A stretch of DNA of 64,000 nucleotides from Diadema setosum (GCF_964275005.1 NW_027307655.1:186001-250000), one strand, 5' to 3'; shown: positions 36,801 to 48,507, counted from the first letter of the stretch. Notes: generated by a model not told the origin, from the sequence alone. Numbers and translations are program-made.

Positions 36801-38952
36801 TGGGTTAAGTATTTTAATAAGAAAAATATGGCAACTTACGTGTGGGACCAGAGAAAAACTGGATTTTTCAAAATAAAGTTTGAATTGAAAATTCTCTAAA
36901 AGTACCTTACTGATCAAGTTCTAATTAAAAGTGAAGAAAGGTACAGTACTAAAGTATCTTTCAGCAAAGTTTCACTGCAAAAAAAAAGAGCATATTTTCA
37001 TGAAGTTGACTTAATTAACGAAAGTACACCTTACGTATGGGACATGGCTCAACTTACGTATGAGACATTTGTCTTTAGTGCACAGGTGTATTCATGGAAA
37101 TGATTTTAAATGCCTCCATAGTGTCATATTCAGTTCCACAGATCATACTACAGCATGTAACAAATGATAGACTTGTAAGTGGGTACTTTCCTGATTCAGG
37201 TACTTAACAATTAAGCTAAAATTAAAACAAATAAAAGTAATCACCAATTTACAATTAAATGTCTTAGTTTTGATTCCTTCATGCATTAACACTGTCCTCA
37301 TGGTGTCTACATACGTACATGTATGTACAGATATTGTGTATTGACATTCTATTTCTATCCCATTTTTAATACTCTGTGGTCAATATATTCTATCAACTGA
37401 AAAAAAAAAATGCGAATTCTAGCTTGCGACCTTGATATAACCTACCATGACTAATTTGTAGTCTTGATAGTTTCAACTTAAAATCTAATGTCATGTATTT
37501 GCAAATACAGTCTGAAGTACATACTTTCAATAGCTCAAGGCTTACCGTACCTTCCAAGTTGTCTAAGTTTTTAAAGAGCTTTATAATTGTTTGAAATGCA
37601 GCATAAAAACACAACAACAACAACAACTGTCCTTCGTTTTGCTCTGTAATCATGTTTTGCCATGTAAATTATAGCTTCTGCAAAATCCATCAAATTTTCC
37701 TGAAACTTTGAGATTTTAAAAGCCATGGTAGACCACAGAGATAGAAGGATGCAGATGTACCTTGGGTGCTATTTTTTTTTTAATTGCTTGGCTTCAGGTC
37801 TATGAAACTAAAGATAACAAAATTTGCTTTACCTTGTACATAAATATGTACAGCATGCTCGTGTACTGATACAGGAAAGATTATCATTTCTACATTCAAA
37901 TCTTGAGAGAAAATGTAATTCTAGATTTGAAACACTTAAGTAACTCACTGATCTGAAACTTACAATTTTGATAAATGCAATAACCTCATTTGATCATACA
38001 GCACCAGATTACAATACATTTTGATAATGTGTAGATGTGGGGTACAAAGTAAGTATGAGTAATGGCCTAGCTGACTTAATACATGACGGTTTCTCAAAGC
38101 AAATCTGTCTCTTCAAACACAAAATGGAAAAGAAAAATGAATTTCCCATTTGTTTGTGTATGTTTTTAGCACTTAAACCACAGAACCAGTATTGATATCG
38201 TGGTTCATGGCAAAAGTGAAATAGTCTTCATTTTACAGGATTTTCAAAAATCATGTTCATGACCTTGATAAGTCATGACATATTCTGGGGGTGTGCAGTT
38301 GAAATATTAAACATCATATATGAAAATAAAGTATTCTAGTATGATTTTTCCTTTGCTATCAACTCTAGTTATGACTAAGTTACCTGCTGTCTATGTTTTC
38401 CGTTATATATCGTGTGCTGTAAACGTTAAAATCATATCCATAGACTCACCTTGAAAACAATTGGTTGGTTTGGAACTTGCCGTAATGTAGCACCAACGCT
38501 GAAATGACAAATGCTTCCTTTTAAGAAAAGAACACACTGCTGCAACAGGAGATATTTCAGTAAGTCTGAAATTATTTAAATATCAGGACTCACAGCAAAT
38601 ATACTGCATATTTGCATGGAACTGTTTAGGTTGGCTAAATCGGCGTCCTATGTTGTAATTGGAAAATATATTTACCCAGAGAAACATCTGACAAAAAAAA
38701 GAAAAAAAAACAAAAAACAAAATACCTTGTATCATTAGTATGAAAATGTACGGACTTACAAAATTACTGCGGTTACACTTTTCTTTGGACGAAAACAATT
38801 TCAATATTGGATAGAGGTGACTCTAATTTCACATTGACGCATACAGAGCGATTACTTAGAATCAATTTGATTAACGCAGTTTCCTATTAAATACCTGCAA
38901 GAAATATTACATAAAGCACCTCGCTACTTTGCGCCCTTCATTATCTCCATTC

Positions 38953-39003
<51 letters not shown>

Positions 39004-39247
39004 GAAGGGTTTGTTTGCAAAAACCGATAAGTCCATTTTTGAAGATTTTGAAGTACGATCTCTGTCATAAAGTACAAAATAATACCTTTTAAATGATATA
39101 TTGGGCACTACATATAAAGGTATATTTTTGAAGTTATGGTCAAAAGAAGCAAAAATTTTCTTATTATTCTCTTTATTTTTCTTGACCTTTAATCGCAAAT
39201 ATCTCCATTTGGCAAATATGGACTTATCGGTTTTTGCAAACAAACTC

Positions 39248-39286
<39 letters not shown>

Positions 39287-40100
39287 CTGATATAAGCACA
39301 TACCGTTACAAGTAAATTATCAACGAACTAGTAAAAAGCAAGCTCAGTGCAAACACTTACATCCCAGCACCAAGAGCGATATTTGACGTTCGGCGTACTT
39401 CGTTGTCCGATCTTGGGTCAGGTGGGCTGCGAAAATTATGGTCAGTGTAGATATCCGTTGCAAAAGAGAAGCACAGAAGCAATATGCTTTTTTTTTTTCT
39501 CCTGTGCCAGTGACATTGGACACTGTTTACAAAGGTTTGGGATTTTGCGAGATTAACTGCCCTCATACCAAGTTATTGGTAATATGTGACCCTGCACCTC
39601 AAAAAAAAAAAATACATAAAAAACATATTTTTTTTTTTTTATAGTTAATACCATATTCTAAAAGAGCAGATTTTAAGCTTTAAAATTATGTACAACTCAA
39701 ATCAAATGGACTCTCTTAACCTATCTAAATATTGGAAAGAAAGCAAAAACTCGGGAAAAAGTGAACTTAGAAAAGAGGATCTGAAGTACGGTGTCTATTC
39801 AAGCGCTTAATCTTTACCAAACCGTGCTGGCTGTGCGATGAATGCGACAAAAAACAGGAAGTAAACTACCAGAGTAACAACAATGAAGAAATTATCAGAT
39901 TAAACTGAAATTACACATGCCTCATTAACACATTCTGTCCATAATTAATGCTAACTTTCAAAGCAGTAGCATTATGCTTTCAAAAGTTATTAGAGTTGAA
40001 AGTGAAGATTGTGGACAAGGTTTTTCAGAAATGAAAAAGGGATTCTAAAGACACACCTAATCACACTATTCTACCAAAAATGTTCGAGATAAACTGCTCA

Positions 40101-40131
<31 letters not shown>

Positions 40132-42021
40132 CTTTCCTGCCCGTTTTATGATACCAAATCTTAGCATAATGTAAAAGAAAAGCTCTTTCAGAAAATATGA
40201 AAAAGTCAAATTCGGCTAGGTTGACCCATTTCAGCTATTTTCAGTCCCCACGCAAAATCAGTGTGTGCGACTTTATGTTCGTTTTGAGGTGCACGGTCAC
40301 ATATAGTCAATTGCACAAACACACTTAACACTTACCTACACTTGTTTCGCTTTGTTTTGTTTTGTTTTGTTTTCTCTTCTCGAGAAGAAATACTACAGAA
40401 ATAAAAGCTCAAACTTTAATAAAGTACAAACTTCAATAATGAATTCTGGACTTGAATTTACACTTTTGACCTATAAACATGGAATAGTAGTTTGCCTGTT
40501 TGTTTGATTGTACATTATTCCAAGACTGAGCAAATCAAGAAACCCAAAGAATATTCCATTTTGTTTGTGTGTATGTGCATTTGACCATGGTATATTAGTG
40601 CCGTTGAATATCATGGCTTAATATTTTCAGATATTAGCTGGTCAGCAAACAATAAAACAAACAAAAGCAACTAACACACCAAAACAGATTCATCACTTCC
40701 AGACATTAGCTAGTCAGCAAAACAATCAATGAGAATGAAATAACAAACAAAGCAAACAAACATGTTAAATTAGTGCTATCACTTGGCGTCTTAGAATGTT
40801 GAACGCGATCTGTCAGAAATCAAATGGGAATGGATGCAGTCCATAATATATTAATATATTATGCTTTAATTCTGTTTATATTTTTTGTGTGTTTTTGAGT
40901 ATGACAATGTGTGAGTGTGTTGTCACTTTAAGCACGCAAACACACACACACACACACATACACACACACACTGGCACGTATATAAAGATATACACAAGCT
41001 CCAAAATAAAATATATATATATATATATTATATATATATATATATACATATATTTATATAAATTCATATTTATAACATTAATTTTAGGATATTTCATCGC
41101 TTGAGAATAATGTGTTGTCTATCACATTAGCTTCGAGGTATGAATTGCACGCATTTTCGTGTTTATGTCAGTTGACATGCGCATCACCTGTGTTAGGCTG
41201 AGCAGAAACTGACCATTTATAAACTGGATAAAGTATTTATTCATTTGTTTCTGGAGAGTAAAAAAAAAAAAAAAAGAGATGCCATAAATCGATATATCTT
41301 TTAAAACAAAATTAGTTAAATGCGAAACTAAAAAGACCTACAACTCTTCAAAAGAATAATCGTTTTGATGCACCTGCTATGTTGAGATCCACCGGTGATG
41401 AATAAAAACGCATGCTCAGTACTGATCAACCGATGAGGAATCGTGATCGTCAGGTAATGCCACCAAATGGCACTGTCGGAGTCATTATCTGCATATAAAA
41501 GATACGTTTTCATCTGCCTAATTATATTTTAGTATGGAGATTACATTACCATGAATATGTCAGCAGATTAGACTCTGATTTTAATACTTCAGTAGCTACT
41601 GCAAAACAATAAATGTTCGCGTGCATTCTAATTTCAAATGCACGCAAAAGTCCTTGTCTACACCCTAATCTAAGGAAATTCACAAAAAATTCATGCTGAG
41701 AAGATATCGTGTTTTACAGATATCGCCAGAAAAGCATCGCGACATTGAATCAAATATGGCACAAAGCAACCACAAACACACTAAACGGTATTTAAACATA
41801 ATGTTATGAAATCTTACAAGAAAAATCGACTCACACGTAAGCCACTTCTGTGACGTCATGTTGATAACATAGGCCGTATATTCTTCTGGAATGACATATT
41901 TGTTGAGGAGTGTAAAGCTGTAATGATCGTCGGGCGCATTAACGTAATCGTCAAGTGGAGTTGCGGTTGCTACTGCTGCCATGAAGGCAATAAGCAGGGT
42001 AACGTAGTTTGAAGAAACCAT
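21804..42021 (-). CDS. Secreted AprA / PhoPQ-activated pathogenicity-related family protein
   Basis: Fifteen exons on the minus strand (listed separately) join in matching phases into one open frame of about 486 residues. A signal peptide (MVSSNYVTLLIAFMAAVATA) precedes TPLDDYVNAPDDHYSF, a hallmark of the family (PF10142). Later landmarks are IWWHYLTI, LRQVPNQPI, TEDAIIAFTW, WLLRLPMTK, GESKRGWTTWTT, YRDRLTMPK and GSDEFFLPD. The fold is an alpha/beta hydrolase; the likely nucleophile is Ser209 in GESKRG, with Asp301 and His330 as partners by analogy. There are several N-glycosylation sequons (NMT, NGT, NVS, NIT, NST). In Dictyostelium, AprA is a secreted chemorepellent and growth repressor; the role in animals is not known to me. 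All splice sites were read by eye; the 33-nt exon 11 is the least certain. Confidence 0.9.
21950..21989. repeat. (AAT)n microsatellite
   Basis: AAT units follow an A tract just inside intron 14. Confidence 0.9.
22336..22401 (-). CDS. AprA-like exon 14
   Basis: 66 nt, phase 0 in and out, donor gtaaga. Encodes VPGKYIAEF then TPEIGWQCFFIR. The GW..FFI block matches the C-terminal beta domain of the family. Confidence 0.75.
23764..24453 (+). repeat. Family A TIR element
   Basis: Full-length ~690-bp copy, from tgtgaccctgcaccacaaaa to gttttgtgatgcgcggtcaca. It lies in AprA-like intron 13. The right end runs into (CA)n and (TA)n. Confidence 0.85.
24464..24514. repeat. (TA)n flanking a family B copy
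   Basis: TA units, briefly interrupted by a single c-t step, directly abut the left end of the family B element. Confidence 0.9.
24515..24763. repeat. Family B TIR element in (TA)n
   Basis: 249 bp. Inverted ends begin tgaagagtttgtttgcaaaa and mirror it at the right. (TA)n flanks both sides. Confidence 0.9.
24818..25338 (+). repeat. Family A TIR element, internally deleted
   Basis: Both termini are intact (tgtgacactgcacctcaaaa and gaggtgcacggtcaca). About 170 bp of the left half is missing after the ttcagttaa block. Confidence 0.85.
25637..25730 (-). CDS. AprA-like exon 13
   Basis: 94 nt. Enters in phase 2 (AG then A makes Arg). Encodes RDFRWAAAKVPGTTDPKLQV and then ILYKRFPVRNP; donor gtaggg. 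RDFR after a short basic link is typical of the family. Confidence 0.85.
26365..26453 (-). CDS. AprA-like exon 12
   Basis: 89 nt, phase 0 in and 2 out, acceptor cattcacag and donor gtaaat. Encodes GIIEMNSDPLPAKVEVFRT and TNRGP. Confidence 0.85.
27200..27833 (-). repeat. Family A TIR element, reverse, right terminus missing
   Basis: Reverse copy beginning at the gtgaaaccggtcaacc block and ending in tctgtgatgcagggtcaca. A (CT)n tract lies inside it near 27323-27345. Confidence 0.75.
27913..28571 (+). repeat. Family A TIR element
   Basis: Forward copy from cgtgaccctccaccacaaaa to gtagtgcacggtcaca, with a long T tract in the right terminus. Confidence 0.8.
29130..29162 (-). CDS. AprA-like exon 11 (33 nt, tentative)
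   Basis: Acceptor ccgaacag and donor gtggtg, phase 0 on both sides. Encodes KMFLTWIRKIS, which fits the short W-containing link expected between exons 10 and 12. Skipping it would also keep the frame, so it rests on fit alone. Confidence 0.4.
30561..30648 (-). CDS. AprA-like exon 10
   Basis: 88 nt, phase 2 in and 0 out. Encodes ITPNDEHELRFHDVELTNQL and then TSFILSVVE. His in NDEH lies where the family has PNAEHS and is the likely catalytic histidine. Confidence 0.85.
31645..32050. repeat. Recurring GTAACGTTACTAAC motifs
   Basis: Four close copies of the motif lie at about 31645, 31660, 31856 and 32036, in an otherwise AT-rich intron. Confidence 0.7.
32060..32092 (+). repeat. Family A right-terminus fragment
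   Basis: A short piece ends gttttgagatgcacagtcaca, matching the right terminal repeat only. Confidence 0.4.
32160..32277 (-). CDS. AprA-like exon 9
   Basis: 118 nt, phase 1 in and 2 out. Encodes YRDRLTMPKLIITAGSDEFF and then LPDDSYYYFNDLPGPKYL. Asp in GSDE is the likely acid of the catalytic triad. Confidence 0.92.
33641..33770 (-). CDS. AprA-like exon 8
   Basis: 130 nt, phase 0 in and 1 out. Encodes NMHHHYRSLGGWTFEFNDYY and continues to IIDPY; joined to exon 9 it reads DPYAYRDRL. Confidence 0.92.
34272..34361 (-). CDS. AprA-like exon 7
   Basis: 90 nt, phase 0 on both sides. Encodes RGWTTWTTGVVDKRVVAIAP and then IVLDLLNMVK. Confidence 0.93.
34856..34881. repeat. (GA)n microsatellite
   Basis: About 12 GA units in intron 6. 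Confidence 0.9.
35087..35182 (-). CDS. AprA-like exon 6
   Basis: 96 nt, phase 0 on both sides. Encodes AAVRAMDTITTFVAQQYAGQ and then NVSKFIVAGESK. Ser in GESK is the likely nucleophile. Confidence 0.93.
35782..35898 (-). CDS. AprA-like exon 5
   Basis: 117 nt, phase 0 on both sides. Encodes TDPKQMKRTEDAIIAFTWRH and ends WLLRLPMTK. Confidence 0.92.
36072..36172. repeat. ~25-bp palindromic minisatellite, four units
   Basis: Units are built on ATGAGCTCCTTTGCGGAGAC. In each, CTCC and GGAG (or close variants) can pair. Units differ at several positions. Confidence 0.75.
36665..37069. repeat. Recurring CTTACGTATGGGACA motifs
   Basis: Four near-identical 15-mers lie at about 36667, 36834, 37030 and 37053 in AprA-like intron 4. 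Confidence 0.75.
38450..38498 (-). CDS. AprA-like exon 4
   Basis: 49 nt, phase 2 in and 0 out, donor gtgagt. Encodes VGATLRQVPNQPIVFK. Confidence 0.9.
38957..39002. repeat. (TA)n flanking a family B copy
   Basis: TA units with one TG step. Confidence 0.9.
39003..39251. repeat. Family B TIR element in (TA)n
   Basis: 249 bp, very close to the copies at 24.5 and 59.9 kb, with (TA)n on both sides. Confidence 0.9.
39361..39426 (-). CDS. AprA-like exon 3
   Basis: 66 nt, phase 2 on both sides, donor gtaagt. Encodes PPDPRSDNEVRRTSNIALGA and G. Confidence 0.88.
39585..40299 (+). repeat. Family A TIR element
   Basis: Full copy from tgtgaccctgcacctcaaaa to gttttgaggtgcacggtcaca. The inner half is A-tract expanded. 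It lies in AprA-like intron 2, with TA next to both ends. Confidence 0.88.
40938..41052. repeat. (CA)n followed by (TA)n
   Basis: Two adjacent dinucleotide tracts with short interruptions, in AprA-like intron 2. Confidence 0.85.
41374..41488 (-). CDS. AprA-like exon 2
   Basis: 115 nt, phase 1 in and 2 out. Encodes NDSDSAIWWHYLTITIPHRL and then ISTEHAFLFITGGSQHS. IWWHYLT is diagnostic of the family. Confidence 0.92.
41835..42021 (-). CDS. AprA-like exon 1 with signal peptide
   Basis: 187 nt from the ATG; donor gtgagt leaves phase 1. Encodes MVSSNYVTLLIAFMAAVATA, then TPLDDYVNAPDDHYSF and YTAYVINMTSQKWLT. A hydrophobic core followed by ATA before TPLDDY fits secretion. Confidence 0.92.
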
Positions 42022-43440
42022 TATTCTTTCAAGTCCTCTCTACCCGACACAGTGTAAGACCTGCTAGTACTAGTGTCGAAACTGTATCTTTGGAGGCAAG
42101 GAAAAATTGTCCTTTCTGATCAGTGCAAAGTACAGCCGACTAGTATATCCATTTTTTTGTTCGAATACTTATACACAGTATCTGTGGCTATTAATAGTTG
42201 GTTGATAAAAATAATGATATCAGCGCTGTTATGTTTGGTTAGAACAACTTGAGTGGTGGCTTGTCAGTGGTTTGCACAAAAGTCAAGTGGTAAAAATCTT
42301 CAGTTTTAATACACGCACACACACAGGCACTTTGGTTTAATTGTAGTTTCTGTTTCCCATTGCGACGAATCTTCAACTTAATACAAAAACTTCTCGAATG
42401 GAAGCATGAAAATCTGTAAAATAAGAAATAAAAAAGAAACCTTTAAATTGTTAATTTGTTTATTTACCAGGACTTGGCTGATTGTGAGGAGTCCCTTTTT
42501 TAAACATTATAAGTAAAAAAAAAAAAAAAAAAAAAAAATATACAAAATAAAAAAACCGCTCTACAACATCTTTTACGACAATTAAATCGTAACCAAGATT
42601 ATCACCAAAAAAAAAAAGACAAGAAAAAGGATGTAAAGTGATAATTGATGAAACTGGAGCATAAACAAGATAGCAATTATTTCTAGTCTTAGAGAAATTC
42701 GCAATGGCATGGCTGATATGAAAAAATATACTATACAAGTTCAGATTTCATTCAACAGTGCTTGGGTTAGTGCTTGAATTTCAGACTACAAGGTCATACA
42801 TTTTCCAAAATCTTCAACGTAAAATTTATTTTCCAGGTCCAAACATACTTAGTTGGGATCAAATGATGTTGTTTTCGCTTTTTATTTTTTGTTTTGTTTG
42901 TTTGGTTTTTCCACATGGTATGTCGATACAGTTTATTTACATAGTTACTCCATCTGCTTCAAGAGGGAGTACTTTTCGATTTCAGTCCTGTATTCATGCC
43001 ATGACCATCGAGGATGTTACCGAATCCTTGATTTTGCTCTGGGATGTCTATAAACACCACCCCTCCCCCTCAGGCATCCTATGTATTTTCCGTTGGCTAC
43101 TGAGCCGGTACATGAGATGACATCATACATTGTATCTTGAAGAAGTGCGCGTGCGCATGGATTAGCTTTCCTTACCTACTCATTCTGCTGTAGTAGCGAC
43201 TTACGCCAGGTGAGCGATGCCATGTGCTCGGCATGCAAATAAAATGACATTTGTAGTACTATTCAAAAAAAAGAAGAGTTTGCAATGCTTCAGTGAAGTC
43301 CTTTGATCGTTAGATTCTCTTCATTGCTCTTGGGGCAGGACAAAATTTCTTCAATAAGTAAGGAAATTGAAACTGTAGTTACAGTGTATATCTCATAAAA
43401 ATCCACCTTTCTAGCTCCTCACACAGGCAGTGTTATGGTG

Positions 43441-43617
<177 letters not shown>

Positions 43618-43937
43618 ATGTATATGTATAACAAAAGGGGTGTATCAGTGTTTACAAGGCAACCGTCGCAAATTGAGAACAACGACAAAACAGGGGTAAA
43701 CTTATATTAGAATTGTGGTCCGAGCCTTGGACTACTGGATCCGCATGCGAACTTCTTCAAAATACAATGTACTGCGTAATACAGCTATTGCGAATACCTT
43801 TTTATACGACACATAAATCTGAATTCTGTTTGAATTCTCTCATGTATACACAGAAAGAAAGTGGGCGGGACATTTTGGTGACCTAAAATATACCAAAAAG
43901 ATCAAACGCCCTCTGAGACCGCAGTGCGCCATTCCGC

Positions 43938-43984
<47 letters not shown>

Positions 43985-45590
43985 ATACGTGAAGACTCAA
44001 AATGGGCAAGACATGTCAACATAGTTACTCTTTACCTTTTTTCATATTTTGTGAGAGAGCAATTAAGACTGATCTAAAATTTGGGATGAGGAACAAATGG
44101 GGAATCGTGCTTCTTCATTTTTTTTTTTATGTTTAAAGCATATTAATTTTAGATTAGGTATGCCTTCGAGTCTGGGCTATTCATTGCTTCAAAACCCTTT
44201 CTTCAGATATGGAACTGTTGTAGCAGAATCAAATGATCATGCAAGTATTATTCTCGTTCTCAAAAAGGGCATTTTGTTACTTGCTATGACATATGTTATA
44301 TAGCATTACATCTCATAACATTCACACTATGTGTTCCCTCTTTTTGAAGGATTATTCAACCATGAATATCTGTTGTACATTCAATGCTTGTGCGTGATTG
44401 GGCTAGTCTGTCACGTTCCAAGGAAGTGGAACAGACTCCAAAGTCTGAGAAGGGAAACGCTGTTGACAAATTCAAGCAACTGAAAAACTGTGGTTATCTA
44501 CAATGTTCATACATTGCAGATAACATTGCAGACAAATTCAAAGATAATTTGTTCTATTCCACATTGTTCGCCGTGAAGGACCATAGGTCAATCTCTACTC
44601 CCCCCCCCCCCCGCAAGCGAACATTTAAACAAAGATGAGAAAGAGAGGGAGAAAAAAGTGTCCTTTAGATTACGTTTATGTGTTCAAAGGGCGTGTAGAA
44701 ATGACTTGCTGCAGAGCAATAGTTACTTGTAAAGATACTCTATATGGCACAATAAGTATAAGCTCATGCAACATTGATATCACTGTGAGACTTACGCGAT
44801 TATGACATTTGACTTTCCAAGCCCCATGGAATCTGTAGATAACGTCCTCGTTAAGGTAAGATGGCTCTAACAGTGTCTTTTGCACTTATATAGTTGGCGC
44901 GTTTGCTTTGTAACGCTACATGTTACTTAACAACATTAAGTTTGACTAACATATGATATTGTGTATTGGAAATGTGGAATAAAAGTGAAATGGGTACTTT
45001 GGCCAATTGGTGAACTTAACACTATATAGATGAATCATGGGGAGCATAGCATCATGAATTCTTTGAAAGTGAGTGAATCAAAGTAACAGTATGTTATTAA
45101 TAATAACAATCATTTTGAGGCAAATAATATTTGACTTTCTGTCCTTACATTTGCTTGGTCATACCTAGGTAAGGATATGGAGGAACATTAAACACACACA
45201 CACACATACATACACTCGCGACCCTTGTTAATTAGCTTTTCTTGTAACATGTGCCTCTATATTCTTCAAGTTCTGCAGAGTACGAAATGAGCCTTTTACT
45301 TCGAATAGCACCGAGTTCTTTGAAATTCCGCTCTCGGTAAAGAGATAGCTTAATGAAATTATTATATCATTGTTATCTGACACACTTAGTTTGAAAACCC
45401 TTTTCTCGATTACTGAAAGTGCCAGGCCATTGACTACAATTTGTGTTATTAAAGTGAGAGTGATTCGTTCGGTGATGCTTTAGTAAGCACAAATTAACCG
45501 TCAGCGTGCCACATTATCCAGTTGTACAACGATTTATGTGTGGAATGTGGGCACATCTATTCATTAGTAGAGATAGAGTAACAGACAAAA

Positions 45591-46281
45591 TGTGACCGTG
45601 CACCTCAAAACGAACATAAAGTCGCACACACTGATTTTGTGTGAGGACTGAAAATAAGTGAAATGGGTCAACCTAGCCAAACTTGACTTTTTCATATTTT
45701 CTGAAAGAGCGGGTCTTCTTTTACATTATGCTACAATTTGGTATCATAAAAAGGGCAGGAAAGTGTGTTTTTTTAGCAGTTTATCTCGAACATTTTTGGT
45801 AGAATAGTGTGATTAGGTGTGTCTTTAGCATCCCTTTTTCATTTCTGAAAAACCTTGTCCACACTCTTCACTTTCAACTCTAATAACTTTTGAAAGGATA
45901 GTGCTACTGCTTTGAAAATTGGCATTAATTATGGACAGAATGTGTCAATGAGGCATGCTCAATTTCAGTTTAATTTAATAATCCCTTCATTGTTGTTACT
46001 CTGGTGGCTTACTTCCTGTTTTTTGTCCCATTCATCGCACAGCCAGCACGGTTTGGTAAAGATTAAGCGCTTGAATAGACACTGTACTTCAGAGCCTCTT
46101 TTCTCAGTTCGCACTTTTCCTGAGTTTGTGCTTTCTTTCCAATATTTAGATACGTTAGAAGAGTCCATTTGATTTGAGTTATACATCATTTTAAAGCTTA
46201 AAGTCTGCTCTTTCAGAATATGGTCTTAACTAAAAATTCATGTCTGGCGACTTTTTGTTTGTTTTGAGGTGCAGGTTCACA
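45591..46281 (-). repeat. Family A TIR element, reverse
   Basis: Full reverse copy, from tgtgaccgtgcacctcaaaa to gttttgaggtgcaggttcaca. Confidence 0.9.
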
Positions 46282-46864
46282 AATGTTTCCTTTCGAGAAA
46301 AAAAAAAACATATAGGAAGATTATTTTGAAGTGCTTGAAACATTGTCTCTCTGTTGTATGAGTGAGTGCTGTTATTCTTAGATCATTCGTCGTCTGACGC
46401 CCTGGAACCTATATTGAGACTTGTTGTCTATGTGTGTATCATTAAGTATTGGCATTATCATTATTGTTATTATTATGATTATTATTGTGATTATTATTAT
46501 GATTATCAACATTATAAATACTACTACTACTACTACTAATACTAGCATATATATATTACTAGTACTGTTATATTTCTTTTTGTGTGTGTGCGTGAGAGCA
46601 AATTTGACGAAGCAAGAAATTCTAAATTCTATGGTGTTCATAATGGTAAAAGGGCTCAAACAAGTCCCTGAAGAAAAAAACAGCCATCATAATTCTTCAA
46701 AGACTCCCTCAATGTCCCATTTTTTTTTTGAGAAATGCTCATTTTTGTGTCTTACGTGTGCAAATTTAATTAGCTTGACCCAGCATTATTTTCAAAAACA
46801 AAGTTTGTCATAAATGTATCTAGACACATGTATTATGTTAATTACACGCCTTGTAAATTTGGCA

Positions 46865-46873
46865 TATAAAAAG
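46865..46873 (+). promoter_or_regulatory. TATA-like element for the Ig-HD gene
   Basis: TATAAAAAG lies about 320 bp upstream of the proposed start codon, in a suitable place for a promoter of the plus-strand gene. No initiator was identified. Confidence 0.35.
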
Positions 46874-47188
46874 GCGTTCCTTGTCAATATTCGGAATATG
46901 GTAAATTGTGCAGGATTAAAAGTACAACTTGTAAAGTACAATTAACATTTAAAAGAGTTAAAGTGTCATCTTCATATTTAAAACTTTTTTTTTCCACACG
47001 GTATTTTTTGATTTGATGGACACATCCGTCACCCCTTCAATATTGATTTGTTGCTTTATTTTTTGAGTGCATACTTTTTTATTACTTTGTTTGGCTGTTT
47101 GTTTATTTCTCTCCTTGTTTGTCAATTTGCATGTTTCTTTCATTTTGTTAAGCAGACATGAGGATCTATCCAGTTCCCTTGTGTGAAA

Positions 47189-47240
47189 ATGGCATGGTGT
47201 ATACTTCGGATTGTGTTCATCACACTCGCGGTTTATAAAG
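47189..47240 (+). CDS. Ig-HD gene exon 1, signal peptide
   Basis: 52 nt; ATG then [16 protein letters not shown], donor gtatga, leaving phase 1. The hydrophobic core and phase fit a leader exon for an Ig domain. A 5' untranslated part is expected upstream. Confidence 0.7.
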
Positions 47241-48426
47241 GTATGACCAAAAAAAAAAAAAAAAAAAATCTTCAGACTTTTCGATATAAACTTTAAAATA
47301 TGTTCAGACAATGCAACCAGTCTTATATTTGGGTAAGAATTAATGTTGGGTTGGCTTATGTATTATACCAGCGCATCCAGACAATATCAGAAGTTGGTTT
47401 CCCATGCATTTTCTAGGCAATAATAACATTAAAATAGCATTTGCATACTATAAAACAACAAGGACACTGGATTTGCAATCGAAATGAATCCGTATAAACT
47501 GTAAGACAGAATCAACTTTTTTCCCCTGTTTTATTAAATGTCAGAAAATGAACTGTAAAAAATCTACATGTGTGAAGCGTTCGACGAAAAAAAAAAATTA
47601 ATATACAGTTCTACATGTTTATTTCTAGGATGTTTATTAGGTAAGTGACGTTTATTTTTATTCAGACAATCTAGCATGTTGCAACGCTTTGTTCCAATCA
47701 CAATCTTACATTCTTTATTACTTGTTGTTTTTAATTACTTGTCAGTGTATGACAGTGGAATTCATAGTATATTTCGACTTGTTCTGGTGGATTTGTTGTA
47801 TTATTGGGCTCTGTTATCGTTTTGCTAATGATTTTTTTTTCTTCGATTCTCCCATTATTTCTCGGTAATGGTGTGCCATTTTCATGCAGCATTTGCGGAT
47901 CCCAACGTGCACTTACATTCCAACTCGGGTCAAGACGTCATGCTTCAGTGCTCCCTGCAGAAAGCTGACGTCTTTGTGCTGTACTGGCAGTATTCCCTTT
48001 CAAAAGAGCCATTTTCAACATGCCGAAACCAAAGCTTCGTAGAACTTGTAACAGAAAATCGACTCGACGGTACCATTCAATACGGGGCTAACTTGACGAG
48101 TGATTTCAAATCCAAACTGATCTTAAAGGCCGATTTCGATGTGATTCTTGTAAATGTATCTCAACATGATGCGGGGTGCTACCGGTGTGGCGTAATCTTG
48201 TATGACGCTCAGGAGTACTTGGCCACTACGACCATTCTGAGAATTACGGGCAGCTATGATACTGGTGACTAGAACTGCACATACTTCTAACTAATGTAGT
48301 GCTTATAAGCGTGTGCATGCAAAAGTCACAAAGTTTTTTATAATTATATTTTGGGCTAGTCCTTTATCTTCGTCAGATCACTTTTTTCAAAACTGTAGGT
48401 ACTTTCTGACCCCCCCCCCCCCAAAA

Positions 48427-48507
<81 letters not shown>

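Noticed and set aside
45912-46172. Frames repeated near 45.9 and 57.7 kb ([15 protein letters not shown])
   Set aside because: Both are antisense readings of family A element copies; similarity reflects the repeat, not a gene.
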